A DNA stretch of 61,796 bases from Moorena sp. SIO3H5 (GTDB lineage: Bacteria; Cyanobacteriota; Cyanobacteriia; Cyanobacteriales; Coleofasciculaceae): the NCBI RefSeq assembly GCF_010692395.1, contig NZ_JAAHHS010000003.1, positions 27,298-89,093 of the forward strand. The letters run 5' to 3'. The translations under genes were made by a program, and so were the position numbers. The notes below the pieces were generated by a model, which worked only from the letters and a program-made list of their open reading frames with translations, did not search any database and was not told where the DNA came from. Below are positions 17,785 to 27,210 of this stretch, in pieces. Numbering within the stretch: position 1 is the first letter of the stretch; each line of letters begins with the position of its first letter.

Positions 17785-18342
17785 CTATACATCTTCATAC
17801 AAAGCCTCAAGACTAGTCCTAAAATCCACAGTTTCTAGATGAATCTCACTGCCCGGATAATAAAATTGCAATGTCCAAACTCCTTCGGAATTCCGGCGAA
17901 AGCAATCTAGGCGTTTACGATTTTGGCTAATTAAAACATATTCCACCAAGGTTTCTAATTGTTGATAGTCCGAAAATTTGTCACCCCGGTCAAATGCTTC
18001 AGTCTTGGGAGATAAAACTTCTACAATTAAACAAGGATATTTTTTATAGTTAGCTAATTCTCGGTCTCTGGTATCGCAAGTCACTAGAACATCAGGATAA
18101 TAATAACTATTGGATGCTTCGACATAAGTTTTCATATCTGCCATATAAACCCGACAGCCAGTGCCCCTGACATGATTTCTTAAGGCTGAAGCCAGGTTAA
18201 GGGCAATAGTAACATGGGCATCACTCGCGCCAGCCATGGCATAGACTTCTCCATCACTATACTCGTGTTTGATGGCACTATCCTCTTCGTAGGATAGATA
18301 CTCTTCTTTGGAAATGTAATTGGGGCTTTTATCAGCAATCAT
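17785..18342 (-). CDS. Uma2-family (DUF820) protein
   Basis: Protein of 185 residues with the Uma2 pattern: SKEEYLSYEEDSAIKHEYSDGEVYAMAG, MADMKTYVEASNSYYYPDVLV, then CLIVEVLSPKTEAFDRGDKF and YQQLETLVEYVLISQ. The PDV...EVLS pairing corresponds to the PD-(D/E)xK nuclease core (Asp and Glu present). These genes are found in dozens of copies in filamentous cyanobacteria; the cellular role is not established. It is flanked by heptamer repeats on both sides. Confidence 0.88.
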   Translation of the reverse strand: MIADKSPNYISKEEYLSYEEDSAIKHEYSDGEVYAMAGASDAHVTIALNLASALRNHVRGTGCRVYMADMKTYVEASNSYYYPDVLVTCDTRDRELANYKKYPCLIVEVLSPKTEAFDRGDKFSDYQQLETLVEYVLISQNRKRLDCFRRNSEGVWTLQFYYPGSEIHLETVDFRTSLEALYEDV

Positions 18343-18380
18343 GACAGTTTCAAGAGAGTGACACTATTAGTATAGAATAA

Positions 18381-18443
18381 AGGGAGTAGGGAGTAGGGAG
18401 TAGGGAGTAGGGAGTAGGGAATCGGGAATCGGGAATCGGGAAG
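18381..18443. repeat. GGGAGTA and GGGAATC heptamers
   Basis: Five GGGAGTA units followed by GGGAATC units, upstream of the Uma2 gene. Confidence 0.9.
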
Positions 18444-18581
18444 ATTTAAAAAATTATGTGTAATTCATAACTGCAAAAAAGGCTATAAAACTATAATATT
18501 TTTACAATTATTAGGGATTTATGGGGCTTTTTTTTTTAAACGTAATATCGATCATTAATAATTAAACTTAGTCAAAAAAAC

Positions 18582-19060
18582 ATTGAAGGCTGGTGGGCAA
18601 ATTAATCTAATCTAAACCACTAAAACTTCCCAATTTTTTTTTAATCCTACAAGAATATCAAGAGTCAAAACAAATATCAATTGAAGTCTGGTGGGCAAAG
18701 TAATCTAATCTAAACGAATCAAAATCACCTAACTTTCTTTGCCCACCCTACAAGAATATCAAGAGTCAAAACAAATACTAATTGAAGTCTGGTGGGCAAA
18801 GTAATCTAATCTAAACGAATCAAAATCACCTAACTTTCTTTGCCCACCCTACAAGAATATCAAGAGTCAAAACAAATACCAATTGAAGTCTGGTGGGCAA
18901 AGTAATCTAATCTAAACCACTCAAAACTAACCAAACTTTCTTTGCCCACCCTACAAGAATATCAAGAGTAAAAACAAATACCAATTGAAGTCTGGTGGGC
19001 AAAGTAATCTAATCTAAACCACTCAAAACTAACCAAACTTTCTTTGCCCACCCTACAAGC
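18582..19060. repeat. Five tandem ~101-bp hairpin repeats
   Basis: Units start with ATTGAAG at 18582, 18680, 18781, 18882 and 18984 (periods 98, 101, 102, 102). In each complete unit GGTGGGCAAAG faces CTTTGCCCACC about 50 bp later, so every unit can fold into a hairpin; the first unit is diverged. No ORF. The array ends in a CTCCCGA heptamer run (19060-19095). Confidence 0.93.
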
Positions 19061-19175
19061 TCCCGACTCCCGACTCCCGACTCCCGACTCCCGATTCCCT
19101 GTTTCCTATAAAAATAATTTTGTCAACCCCTCTTCAGGCGATATACTAAAATTTAAGCATATTTTTAGATTTAAA

Positions 19176-19562
19176 ATGAACTCCTCAACACCATCCATCC
19201 AATTCTTTGACGGTATTTATGAACAGCTGAGTGACGTCAGCCTCAGAAAAAACCGACGCTCAGGAGCCCGCATCGTCTTGATGACCTTTGAAAAGTTAAA
19301 GGCTATTGAACAATTCAACAGTTATAGAAACCGATTTTCTCAATCAATGGTCTTAACAGACGAAGAAGGGGTGATTAATATGACTCCATCCTCAATAAAA
19401 TTTCGCTTCGGTGGTCCAGAAGGAGATGACCTAGCAGGAGTGGAGTGTAAAGTTGAAATTGATCAAGACGACCACTGGGAACGCTTCATGCGCTTCATGA
19501 GTCGGTACGCTGAAGCCAACGGTATGGCTTACGGTGAAACCAAACCAGCAACTGAAGGATAA
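19176..19562 (+). CDS. Photosystem II factor Psb28-2 type
   Basis: Protein of 128 residues. ATG 19176 is chosen because the frame upstream translates heptamer repeats. The chain SIQFFDGIYEQLSDVSLRKN, LTDEEGVINMTPSSIKFRFG and HWERFMRFMSRYAEANGM matches the Psb28 pattern (IQF.xG, TDEEGE, WDRFMRFMERYAEENG). It carries longer insertions and a longer tail than standard Psb28, closer to the second paralogue (Psb28-2, Slr1739 type). Psb28 proteins bind the cytoplasmic face of photosystem II assembly intermediates. Confidence 0.88.
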   Translation: MNSSTPSIQFFDGIYEQLSDVSLRKNRRSGARIVLMTFEKLKAIEQFNSYRNRFSQSMVLTDEEGVINMTPSSIKFRFGGPEGDDLAGVECKVEIDQDDHWERFMRFMSRYAEANGMAYGETKPATEG

Positions 19563-19575
19563 AGGGTGATAAGCC

Positions 19576-19598
19576 GTTATGCATTAAAAATGCATAAC
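19576..19598. terminator. Hairpin after psb28-like gene
   Basis: GTTATGCATT, loop AAA, AATGCATAAC: a perfect 10-bp stem 13 bp after the stop codon. It is followed by AGGCAGA heptamers, not a T-run. Confidence 0.6.
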
Positions 19599-19602
19599 AG
19601 TA

Positions 19603-19634
19603 AGGCAGAAGGCAGAAGGCAGAAGGCAGAATGG
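19603..19634. repeat. AGGCAGA heptamers
   Basis: Four 7-bp units. Confidence 0.85.
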
Positions 19635-19760
19635 ACAAGAGTTTAAGGTTTTTTTGCTGATTTAATAAAACCTCATGTAAATCCGCAACAGCAGATCAGG
19701 CCCGATTCATTGCCCATTCTAAAAATTTCCCCCGGTCTTCGGGTCCCGTTCCAGGTTAAC

Positions 19761-20060
19761 GTGACATACTCCCAAACTGAATCAAAGATTACAGTGTGGA
19801 CTTCTTACCAACTCCACCCAACGGTTAGGATACTCGGTAAGCTTTATTAACGACACGGGATGCCCCTCCGCGCCGGAACAATACAATAAGTTGTACTTTT
19901 GATTAGTAGGTGGCGGTTAGCTCTTAATTTGTCTTCCCTACTATATCTAGTATAAGCGAGATAAACCCTGTCCGCAATTCATCTGACACTCATGCTGCGC
20001 ATGTTCGTTGTGAGGCAATTGAGCGGACGATGCAAACATATGAGTGTGCTATCAGACACG
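19761..20060 (-). mobile_element. Probable relic of an IS200/IS605-type element
   Basis: GTGACATACTCCC (19761-19773) followed by a small hairpin around AATCAAAGATTA repeats the arrangement at the 3' end of the TnpB gene at 60659-60695 (GTGACATACTCCC, then a hairpin with AATCTTTGATTA in the loop). No TnpB coding sequence remains. Near 19955-20060 are nested inverted repeats (GTCCGC/GCGGAC; CTGACACTCAT facing ATGAGTGTG), which could be the other end. It may be an internally deleted, PATE-like element. Confidence 0.45.
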
Positions 20061-20083
20061 ATATAAACCATGAAGGATGAAGT

Positions 20084-20998
20084 ATGAAAGTCGCAATTAC
20101 TGGAGCAACAGGATTTGTCGGTAGCCGCTTAGTGGAGCGTCTACAGGAAGAAGGACATCAGCCCTTAATCTTAACCCGTGACTCAGCTAAAGCTAGGAAG
20201 CAATTTCCTAATATAGAAACTATTGCCTACACTCCCACCGAATCAGGGGATTGGCAAAATGCGATCGCAGGCTGTGATGGTGTAGTCCATTTAGCTGGAG
20301 CCCCCATTGCTGAGGAGCGCTGGACACCAGCCCGTAAGCAGGAAATCCTCAATAGCCGCCAATTAGGGACCCAAAAAATTGTGGAAGCGATCGCTCTTGC
20401 TGACCCTAAACCCACGGTATTAGTAAACGCTTCTGCCATTGGTTACTACGGCACTAGTGAAACAGTAACCTTTGATGAAACAAGTCCTGCTGGAGACGAC
20501 TTTCTGGCAGAGGTTTGTCAAGCCTGGGAAGGGGAAGCCCAGAAAGTCAAAGAAGCTGATGTGCGACTAGTGATTGTGCGCATCGGTATAGTTTTGGGCA
20601 ATGGCGGTGCCTTAGCCAAAATGATACCCCCCTTTCAAATGTTTGCTGGAGGGCCAATCGGTACCGGTCGCCAATGGTTTTCTTGGATTCACCGAGATGA
20701 CTTAGTGAACTTAATCATAGCTGCCCTAACCAGACCAGACATGGAAGGGATTTTCAATGCCACAGCCCCCAATCCTGTCTTGATGTCTGAACTATGTAAA
20801 GCCATTGGAGATGTTCTCAATCGTCCCTCCTGGCTACCAGTTCCCAGTGTTGCCCTAGAAGCCTTGCTGGGAGAAGGAGCCATAGTCGTCTTGGAAGGTC
20901 AACAGGTGCTACCCAAGCGAACTACTAGTTATGGATGGGAATATCAGTATCCCACAGTAAAACAAGCTCTAATAGACATATTGAAAACTGAAAACTGA
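20084..20998 (+). CDS. TIGR01777-family epimerase (YfcH/SulA-like)
   Basis: NAD(P)-binding extended SDR of 304 residues. GATGFVGSRL near the N-terminus binds the dinucleotide; GVVHLAGAPI, ASAIGYYG and LVIVRIGIVLG follow the TIGR01777 pattern, and RQWFSWIHRDDLV is its signature. The C-terminal LPVPSVALEALLGEGA and VLPKRTTSYGWEYQYP fit too. Cyanobacterial and plastid members (SulA/GC1) have been linked to cell or plastid division; the enzymatic reaction is unknown. It stands alone on this strand, facing murA. Confidence 0.9.
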   Translation: MKVAITGATGFVGSRLVERLQEEGHQPLILTRDSAKARKQFPNIETIAYTPTESGDWQNAIAGCDGVVHLAGAPIAEERWTPARKQEILNSRQLGTQKIVEAIALADPKPTVLVNASAIGYYGTSETVTFDETSPAGDDFLAEVCQAWEGEAQKVKEADVRLVIVRIGIVLGNGGALAKMIPPFQMFAGGPIGTGRQWFSWIHRDDLVNLIIAALTRPDMEGIFNATAPNPVLMSELCKAIGDVLNRPSWLPVPSVALEALLGEGAIVVLEGQQVLPKRTTSYGWEYQYPTVKQALIDILKTEN

Positions 20999-21086
20999 AA
21001 ATTGAAAATTGATCACAATTAACAATTAACAATTAACAATTAACAATTTCTCAATGACTAATAACTAATGACTAATGACTATAACT

Positions 21087-22484
21087 CTACGGTGTTGCAG
21101 TCATGGCATTAGTGGGAGTCGGAGGAAGTTCCTCTTCCTCTATCTGAGCCGAAACCCGTTCTACTCTAGCACCAAGTTGTCGGAGTTTACCCTCCAAATC
21201 GTCATAACCCCGGTCTAAATGACGGAGTCCCTGAATAGTAGTTATTCCTTCTGCCCCTAACCCAGCTACCACAAGTGCAGCAGATGCCCGTAAATCCGTA
21301 CCCACTACTGGTGCTCCCGACAACATTGGCACACCTCTGATAATCGCATTATTCCCTTTAACCCGGATATCCGCCCCCATGCGATTCAATTCAGCTACAT
21401 GACGCAGCCGATTTTCAAAAACCGTTTCGCTAACCACACAGTTTCCTTCACTCAGAGCCAGCAACGCCGTAAACTGGGCTTGCATATCCGTAGGAAATCC
21501 AGGATAAGGCAAAGTTTCAATATCCATTGCCTTTAGTTTATGAGGAATAATTCGTAAGCAATTCGGTTCCTCAACCATCACCTCACTACCAATTGCCCGT
21601 AGCTTAGCAATCACAGCCGTTAAATGTTCCGGTATTACTGGGTAAAGGCTCAGTTCAGACTGAGTAATTGCCCCAGCTACCAAGAAAGTGCCAGCTTCAA
21701 TCCGGTCAGGAATAATCGGGTAATCCACCGAATGTAAACTAGAAACCCCAGAGATACTAATAGTTTTAGTACCAGCACCACTAATTTGAGCTCCCATCGC
21801 TCGGCAGAAATTCGCCAAATCCACCACTTCTGGCTCTTGAGCGGCATTTTCAAGGGTGGTTTCCCCTTCTGCCAGAGTCGCGGCCATCAGCAGAGTTTCT
21901 GTTGCGCCTACACTGGGGTAATCCAGGTAGATTTTCGCCCCCTTTAGCTTGTTGTTACCTGTGCCTTTCACATAAGCATTGACAATGCCATGCTCAATAT
22001 GAACCTGAGCGCCCATAGCTTGTAGACCCCTGACATGGAGGTCTACAGGTCTAGCACCAATCGCACAGCCACCAGGCAGTGGTATCCGTGCCACTCCCAA
22101 TCGCGCTAGCATCGGACCAAGGATAAAAAAGCTAGCTCGCAGCTGGCTCACCAACTCATAGGGAGCTTTTGATTGTCCGATATGGCTGACATCTAGATCT
22201 AAGATGTCACCACTACGTTTGAGCTTGACTCCCACAGCAGCAAGAATCTGGCTCATCCGCTCGATATCTACTAAGGACGGCACATTACGCAGTCGGCAAT
22301 CTTGAGAACACAGTAAAGCTCCTGCCATAATTGCCAAGGCAGAATTTTTAGCTCCACTAATTTTTACCTGTCCGTGGAGAGACGCTCTACCCCAAATCTT
22401 GAGAACCGATTCGTTTTCCTGGGACAGAGCTTGTGGATTTATCTGGCTTTGAGAGTGATTGATGGGTCTATCCTCCAAAATCAT
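21087..22484 (-). CDS. murA: UDP-GlcNAc 1-carboxyvinyltransferase
   Basis: First committed enzyme of peptidoglycan synthesis: transfers enolpyruvate from PEP to UDP-GlcNAc in the cytoplasm. Length 465. [15 protein letters not shown] holds the substrate Lys-Asn, [14 protein letters not shown] holds the PEP-binding Cys140 (the fosfomycin target), and [23 protein letters not shown] and [12 protein letters not shown] follow in the usual order. The first 26 residues are an extension relative to the E. coli enzyme. Tail [10 protein letters not shown] is low complexity. Confidence 0.97.
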   Translation of the reverse strand: MILEDRPINHSQSQINPQALSQENESVLKIWGRASLHGQVKISGAKNSALAIMAGALLCSQDCRLRNVPSLVDIERMSQILAAVGVKLKRSGDILDLDVSHIGQSKAPYELVSQLRASFFILGPMLARLGVARIPLPGGCAIGARPVDLHVRGLQAMGAQVHIEHGIVNAYVKGTGNNKLKGAKIYLDYPSVGATETLLMAATLAEGETTLENAAQEPEVVDLANFCRAMGAQISGAGTKTISISGVSSLHSVDYPIIPDRIEAGTFLVAGAITQSELSLYPVIPEHLTAVIAKLRAIGSEVMVEEPNCLRIIPHKLKAMDIETLPYPGFPTDMQAQFTALLALSEGNCVVSETVFENRLRHVAELNRMGADIRVKGNNAIIRGVPMLSGAPVVGTDLRASAALVVAGLGAEGITTIQGLRHLDRGYDDLEGKLRQLGARVERVSAQIEEEELPPTPTNAMTATP

Positions 22485-22805
22485 TGTAATTTCTGGCGAA
22501 ATGTTAAATTTGGTTTTGATTTTACCTGAAACTTTATAAATGTCTAGTTTTCCAAGTATCTTGATCGAATGTAAGGTTTTCCACTATACTCAGAAGTTGG
22601 CAATGTAAACCGGGAAATTTCCAGGCGTTGCGGCTATCGACAAGAAACTTGTCCACAATAGCAGTAAATGCTGTATACTAAAAAACCGGTGAGCTAACAG
22701 AGCAAGCCCACTAGCAATTCCTTTGTGGAATCCTCAACCGTGACAGTTCTGATTCAGAACTGACCACTATCGGAATCAGCAAAGATTGCTATAACGCCAA
22801 CAAAA
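22485..22805. other. Intergenic, murA promoter side
   Basis: Contains the hairpin CAGTTCTG/CAGAACTG (22744-22751, 22755-22762) shortly before tRNA-Leu. Promoters for murA and the tRNA should lie here; no clear -10/-35 pair was selected. Confidence 0.5.
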
Positions 22806-22889
22806 GCGGAACTGGCGGAATTGGTAGACGCGCTAGATTCAGGTTCTAGTGTTCGCAAGGACTTCCGGGTTCAAGTCCCGGGTTCCGCA
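22806..22889 (+). tRNA. tRNA-Leu (CAG)
   Basis: An 84-nt gene. GCGGAAC at the 5' end pairs with GTTCCGC before discriminator A. The anticodon stem-loop is CTAGA-TTCAGGT-TCTAG with anticodon CAG at 22840-22842; a long variable arm and GGTTCAAGTCC T-arm make it a class II tRNA. CCA is not encoded. Confidence 0.97.
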
Positions 22890-22906
22890 TAATTAGCCAG
22901 ACTTGT

Positions 22907-23686
22907 ATGCTGACAAGCACTAAGAATCCCCTAGTCAAGGAAATTCGCAAGCTGCACAGAGTAAAAGGACGTCGGCAGCAAGACCTGTTTCTGTTGGAGG
23001 GAACCCACCTGTTGGCAGAAGCCTGTGCCGTAGATTATCCCCTAGTAACCCTCTGCTATACACCAGAATGGCTGGAAGCTCATCCACAACTATCCCAAGA
23101 TGCTTCCGTTCGGTCTCAAAGAGTGGAAGTGGTAAGTCAGTCTGTACTAAAAGCGATCGCTACTACAGTTGAGCCAGATGGAGTGATAGCCACAGCAACC
23201 CGTCTTCCCCTTTCCCCGAAATCCTTCAATTCCCTCTCCTTAGGGCTAGCCCTAGAAACTATACAAGACCCAGGAAATCTTGGCACAATCATTAGAACTG
23301 CCGTAGCCGCTGGTGCAGAAGGATTGTGGCTAAGTTCCGATAGTGTAGAGCTAGATAATCCTAAAGTATTGCGAGCCTCAGTCGGTCAGTGGTTCAGTCT
23401 GCCCATGGCAGTTACCCCGGATTTGCCCACCCTCGTAGCTCAAGCTCAAGCTCAAGGCATACAAGTAGTAGCCACAGTACCAGATGCTAAGGTCAGTTAC
23501 TGGGATATAGATTGGCGCTGTCCTAGCTTAATACTCCTGGGCAATGAAGCAGCTGGACTTAAGGAAGAGTTGGTAAAAACCGCAGATCAGCAAGTTAAGA
23601 TTCCCCTGATGCCAGGAGTAGAATCCTTAAACGTAGCGATTGCTGCTGCCTTGATGTTGTACGAAGCTAAACGGCAACGTTTCTGA
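22907..23686 (+). CDS. TrmH/SpoU-family RNA methyltransferase
   Basis: SAM-dependent 2'-O-methyltransferase of 259 residues. The N-terminus (VKEIRKLHRVKGRRQQDLFLLEG) is the SpoU substrate-binding domain. Then come motif 1 (ETIQDPGNLGTIIRTA), motif 2 (LILLGNEAAGLKEEL) and motif 3 (IPLMPGVESLNVAIAAALMLYE), which form the trefoil-knot SPOUT fold. The target nucleotide, 23S rRNA or tRNA, cannot be read from the sequence. It starts 17 bp after tRNA-Leu. Confidence 0.93.
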   Translation: MLTSTKNPLVKEIRKLHRVKGRRQQDLFLLEGTHLLAEACAVDYPLVTLCYTPEWLEAHPQLSQDASVRSQRVEVVSQSVLKAIATTVEPDGVIATATRLPLSPKSFNSLSLGLALETIQDPGNLGTIIRTAVAAGAEGLWLSSDSVELDNPKVLRASVGQWFSLPMAVTPDLPTLVAQAQAQGIQVVATVPDAKVSYWDIDWRCPSLILLGNEAAGLKEELVKTADQQVKIPLMPGVESLNVAIAAALMLYEAKRQRF

Positions 23687-24022
23687 AAGTCTTTAGTGTC
23701 AAGTGTGAGGTGGGCTGCTTGACTGACAAAACGGTCAGCGGTCAGCGGTCAGCGGTCAGTGGTCAGCTTATTTTATTCCAAATTACCTCAAGTAGCCTGC
23801 CCATAGCCTATCAGCACTTCAAATAGGTTGGCCATTTCCGTAGTGTGACCTAAAGGCCAAAGGTAATGGCTGATAGCTAATGGCTGATAGCTGAATGCTC
23901 TTCTTGATACTTCATACTTCACCCTCCCAATCTTAATGGTTGAGCACTTGCAATCCTGGATTGGTCAAGTTGAAAATAATAAAGACTAACAAAGTATACC
24001 CAATCTAGACTAGGAGATAGAT
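23687..24022. other. Intergenic repeats before lpdA
   Basis: CGGTCAG heptamers (23739-23766), a GTAGTGTGACC/GGCCAAAGG dispersed unit (23838-23865) and TGGCTGATAGCT repeats. TAGGAGA (24010-24016) is the likely ribosome-binding site of the next gene. Confidence 0.6.
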
Positions 24023-25453
24023 GTGAGTCAAGAGTTTGATTACGATTTAGTGATTATCGGTGCTGGTGTGGGGGGTCATGGTGCTGCTTTACACGCAGTT
24101 AGCTGTGGTCTTAAAACCGCTATTATTGAAGCCGGTGACATGGGCGGAACTTGTGTTAACCGGGGCTGCATCCCTTCTAAAGCCCTATTAGCCGCATCAG
24201 GTAGAGTGCGAGAGCTACAGGACGCTAATCACCTCAATGCCCTTGGGATTACAGTAGCAGGGGTTGAGTTTGACCGAAATGCGATCGCAAATCATGCCAG
24301 CAATCTAGTCAGTAAGATTCGTGGTGACCTGACCAACAGCCTAAAACGCTTGGGTGTGGATATTATCAAAGGCTGGGGTAAAGTAGCTGCTTCTCAAAAA
24401 GTAACCGTTGTTACAGAAAATGGTGAAACAACTATCACTGGCAAAGATATTATGATATCCGCTGGTTCAATTCCCTTTGTACCCCCAGGAATTGAGATTG
24501 ATGGCAAAACCGTATTTACCAGCGATGATGCCATCAAACTAGAATGGCTGCCAGATTGGGTAGCAATCGTGGGCAGTGGTTACATTGGTCTAGAGTTTGC
24601 TGATGTCTACACAGCACTAGGGTCTGAAATCACCATGATCGAAGCCCTAGACGACCTGATGCCAACCTTTGACCCTGATATTGCCAAACTAGCCACACGA
24701 ATCCTGATCAAACCTCGGGACATTGAAACCCACACTGGGGTGCTAGCGATGAAAGTAACTCCCGGTTCCCCGGTAGTAATTGAACTAGCAGATACCAAAA
24801 CCAAGGAAGTAGTCGATGTACTCGAAGTCGATGCTTGCTTGGTCGCTACAGGTCGGATTCCGGCCACCAAAGACCTAGGACTAGATGCCGTAGGAGTGGA
24901 AACAGACCGGCGCGGTTTTATTCCCGTAGATGACACCATGGCAGTACTTTCAGCAGGGGAACCCGTACCCCATCTTTGGGCAATTGGTGATGCCACTGGG
25001 AAAATGATGTTAGCCCATGCCGCATCCGCTCAAGGTATTGTCGCAGTAGAGAATATCTGTGGACGTCAGCGCACCGTAGACTACCGCAGCATACCCGCAG
25101 CCGCCTTTACCCATCCAGAAATCAGCTACGTCGGCCTAAGCGAACCACAAGCCAAAAAATTGGCCTCCGAAGAAGGCTTTGAAGTATCCGTTGTAAGATC
25201 TTACTTTAAGGGTAATTCTAAAGCGATCGCAGAAGGAGAAGCAGATGGGGTAGCGAAAGTAATCTACCGTAAAGATACCGGGGAAGTCCTAGGAGTCCAC
25301 ATCCTAGGTATCCACGCCTCTGACTTAATTCACGAAGCCTCAAATGCGATCGCAAACAGACAATCCGTCAACTCCCTCGCCTACTTAGTCCATGCTCACC
25401 CCACTCTCTCAGAAGTACTCGACGAAGCTTACAAACGAGCTGTAACTCATTAG
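24023..25453 (+). CDS. lpdA: Dihydrolipoyl dehydrogenase
   Basis: E3 component (476 residues) that reoxidises dihydrolipoamide of pyruvate dehydrogenase and glycine cleavage complexes using NAD+. GTG start, 6 nt after TAGGAGA; the overlapping ATG two bases upstream is followed at once by TGA and is out of frame. [13 protein letters not shown] binds FAD; the redox disulfide is CVNRGC (Cys44-Cys49) followed by IPSKALL; the NAD site is [14 protein letters not shown]; the partner-subunit base is in [13 protein letters not shown]. Followed by trpC 108 bp downstream. Confidence 0.96.
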   Translation: MSQEFDYDLVIIGAGVGGHGAALHAVSCGLKTAIIEAGDMGGTCVNRGCIPSKALLAASGRVRELQDANHLNALGITVAGVEFDRNAIANHASNLVSKIRGDLTNSLKRLGVDIIKGWGKVAASQKVTVVTENGETTITGKDIMISAGSIPFVPPGIEIDGKTVFTSDDAIKLEWLPDWVAIVGSGYIGLEFADVYTALGSEITMIEALDDLMPTFDPDIAKLATRILIKPRDIETHTGVLAMKVTPGSPVVIELADTKTKEVVDVLEVDACLVATGRIPATKDLGLDAVGVETDRRGFIPVDDTMAVLSAGEPVPHLWAIGDATGKMMLAHAASAQGIVAVENICGRQRTVDYRSIPAAAFTHPEISYVGLSEPQAKKLASEEGFEVSVVRSYFKGNSKAIAEGEADGVAKVIYRKDTGEVLGVHILGIHASDLIHEASNAIANRQSVNSLAYLVHAHPTLSEVLDEAYKRAVTH

Positions 25454-25560
25454 TCAAAGTCCTTTGTTAATTGCTAATTAACAAAGGATTTTAGTACTGA
25501 CGCACTGAGAAACTGACGCACTGAGGGACTGACGCACTCACGCACTATATAAAACTACTG

Positions 25561-26478
25561 ATGCAAATTCGCCGACGCCCACCTAATCCAGCAGTTAAAA
25601 TCAAAAGCCTGCACTATCAAGTTGCACTACCAGACGATAAACCCCACCATATTCTCGAAGAAATTGTCTGGCACAAAGAGAAAGAAATTGACCAGATGCG
25701 GGAAAGTCTGCCCCTAGTGGAGTTGCGCAAGCGAATACAAACAGCACCACCCCCCCGAGACTTTCTAGCAGCCCTAAAATCAGGAAAGACTAGTCCTGCC
25801 CTGATTGCAGAAGTCAAAAAAGCATCTCCTAGCAAAGGGGTTATTCGAGAAGACTTTGACCCAGTAGCCATTGCTCAGTCATACAGCCAGGGTGGTGCTA
25901 GTGCGATCTCAGTGCTGACAGATCAAAAATTCTTTCAGGGTAGTTGGGAAAACCTGGCAAAAGTTCGTGCGGCTGTAGACGTGCCTTTGCTGTGTAAGGA
26001 GTTCATCATCTATCCCTACCAAATGTACATGGCTCGTAGTCACGGAGCAGATGCAGTTTTACTGATTGCAGCCATCCTTTCCGATCAAGACCTGCAATAC
26101 TTTATCAAAATTGCTAAGACTCTGTCGATCACACCCTTGATCGAAGTCCATACCCAATCTGAATTAGATCGAGTATTATCTCTCGATGGAGTTACCCTAG
26201 TAGGTATAAACAATCGTAACTTGGAAGATTTTTCCGTCGATTTACAAACAACCTGTCAATTACTAGCAGCAAGGGCTAACCAACTACTCGAACGTGGCAT
26301 TCTGGTAGTCAGTGAATCAGGGCTTCATACCAACGCTCACCTTGATCAGGTAGCATCTGCCGGAGCCACAGCCGTCCTCATTGGTGAGTCATTGGTAAAA
26401 CAGCCAGACCCAGCAGTTGCTATTGCCAGCTTGTTTAGCCATCAGGGACCTATACCCCAAAAAAATAGTCCATTTTGA
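25561..26478 (+). CDS. trpC: Indole-3-glycerol phosphate synthase
   Basis: Fourth step of tryptophan synthesis: ring closure of CdRP to indole-3-glycerol phosphate. Length 305, with an N-terminal extension of about 30 residues ([20 protein letters not shown]) usual in cyanobacterial members. [15 protein letters not shown] has the catalytic lysines, [13 protein letters not shown] the catalytic Lys-Glu, then [19 protein letters not shown] and VVSESGL complete the beta-alpha barrel. A run of GACGCACTGAG repeats (25500-25545) precedes the start. Confidence 0.96.
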   Translation: MQIRRRPPNPAVKIKSLHYQVALPDDKPHHILEEIVWHKEKEIDQMRESLPLVELRKRIQTAPPPRDFLAALKSGKTSPALIAEVKKASPSKGVIREDFDPVAIAQSYSQGGASAISVLTDQKFFQGSWENLAKVRAAVDVPLLCKEFIIYPYQMYMARSHGADAVLLIAAILSDQDLQYFIKIAKTLSITPLIEVHTQSELDRVLSLDGVTLVGINNRNLEDFSVDLQTTCQLLAARANQLLERGILVVSESGLHTNAHLDQVASAGATAVLIGESLVKQPDPAVAIASLFSHQGPIPQKNSPF

Positions 26479-26514
26479 TGGCAAACTCCGACTCACCGAG
26501 GTACAGGAAATTTC

Positions 26515-26799
26515 ATGGATCCAATTCCCCTTCCATCTTATATTCACTACGAACTGCTGCTCCAACTGCTAGAGCGCCAAACAGCATTTGCTACCAGTCA
26601 AAACCCCCAATTGCGACAGCAGGTTCATCAATTGATCAGTACTCTGCGTAAAGCCCTAGTTCAGCAGAAGCAGTTAGAACAAAGCTGTCAGCGAGCCAAC
26701 TTGCCAATGGAGTATCGCTGGTCTCTCAACAGCGTCAAATTGGATGCCCATAACTCAAAAAATGGTTTACCGGATTCAGCAGGAAGACTCCCCCATTAA
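26515..26799 (+). CDS. Small cyanobacterial protein (DUF5340-like)
   Basis: Helical protein of 94 residues: PLPSYIHYELLLQLLERQTA, LRQQVHQLISTLRKALVQQK, EYRWSLNSV. From memory this matches DUF5340, a short family limited to cyanobacteria and often found next to trpC. It starts 36 bp after trpC and may be co-transcribed. Function unknown. Confidence 0.7.
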   Translation: MDPIPLPSYIHYELLLQLLERQTAFATSQNPQLRQQVHQLISTLRKALVQQKQLEQSCQRANLPMEYRWSLNSVKLDAHNSKNGLPDSAGRLPH

Positions 26800-27210
26800 A
26801 TAGTCAACAAATTGTCAACTTCATAAAAAAAAACTAAGAAATTTAGTCAGAGTATCTCATTTGAGCCAATATATTTTGAGATTGTTACCTACTCCTGAGG
26901 AGCGTTACTCCCACTGTCGGCATCAATAACACATGCTTGCTATGGCTCCCAACTAAAGAGTGTCCTAACTGCAGGGTGTCAATATACACAGACTTGAAGG
27001 CAAGTTTAAATCTAGCGCGGCTGGTTTGGTCGTGTAAGCATGGTTGGGCATAACCGTTCCCATGCTCCGGTGGTGAAACCCCAAATTAACCCCTAAATTA
27101 ACCTTGAATTTCCGGTTTTGTCCGGTAAGGTCCAAAACTTAATCGGTCAATTCAGAGTAACTAACCAATCATCAGATCACAACAACCCTAGATACCAAGA
27201 CTAACTACAG
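26800..27210 (+). other. Structured non-coding region
   Basis: A 411-bp gap with two clear hairpins: ACTTG-AAGG-CAAGT (26992-27005) and AGCATGG...CCATGCT (27037-27066, with inner GGTT/AACC pairing). GC content rises between 26890 and 27085 although no frame is open. It could be the 5' leader of the aminotransferase mRNA, a small RNA, or the leftover RNA end of an IS200/IS605 element. None of these can be chosen by eye. Confidence 0.4.

Noticed and set aside
18582..19060. Possible CRISPR array
   Set aside because: The whole ~101-bp unit is repeated, with no variable spacers between short repeats, and no cas genes are nearby.
19044..19175. N-terminal extension of the Psb28-like protein
   Set aside because: These 44 codons translate CTCCCGA heptamers and have no counterpart in the family; ATG 19176 gives a normal start.
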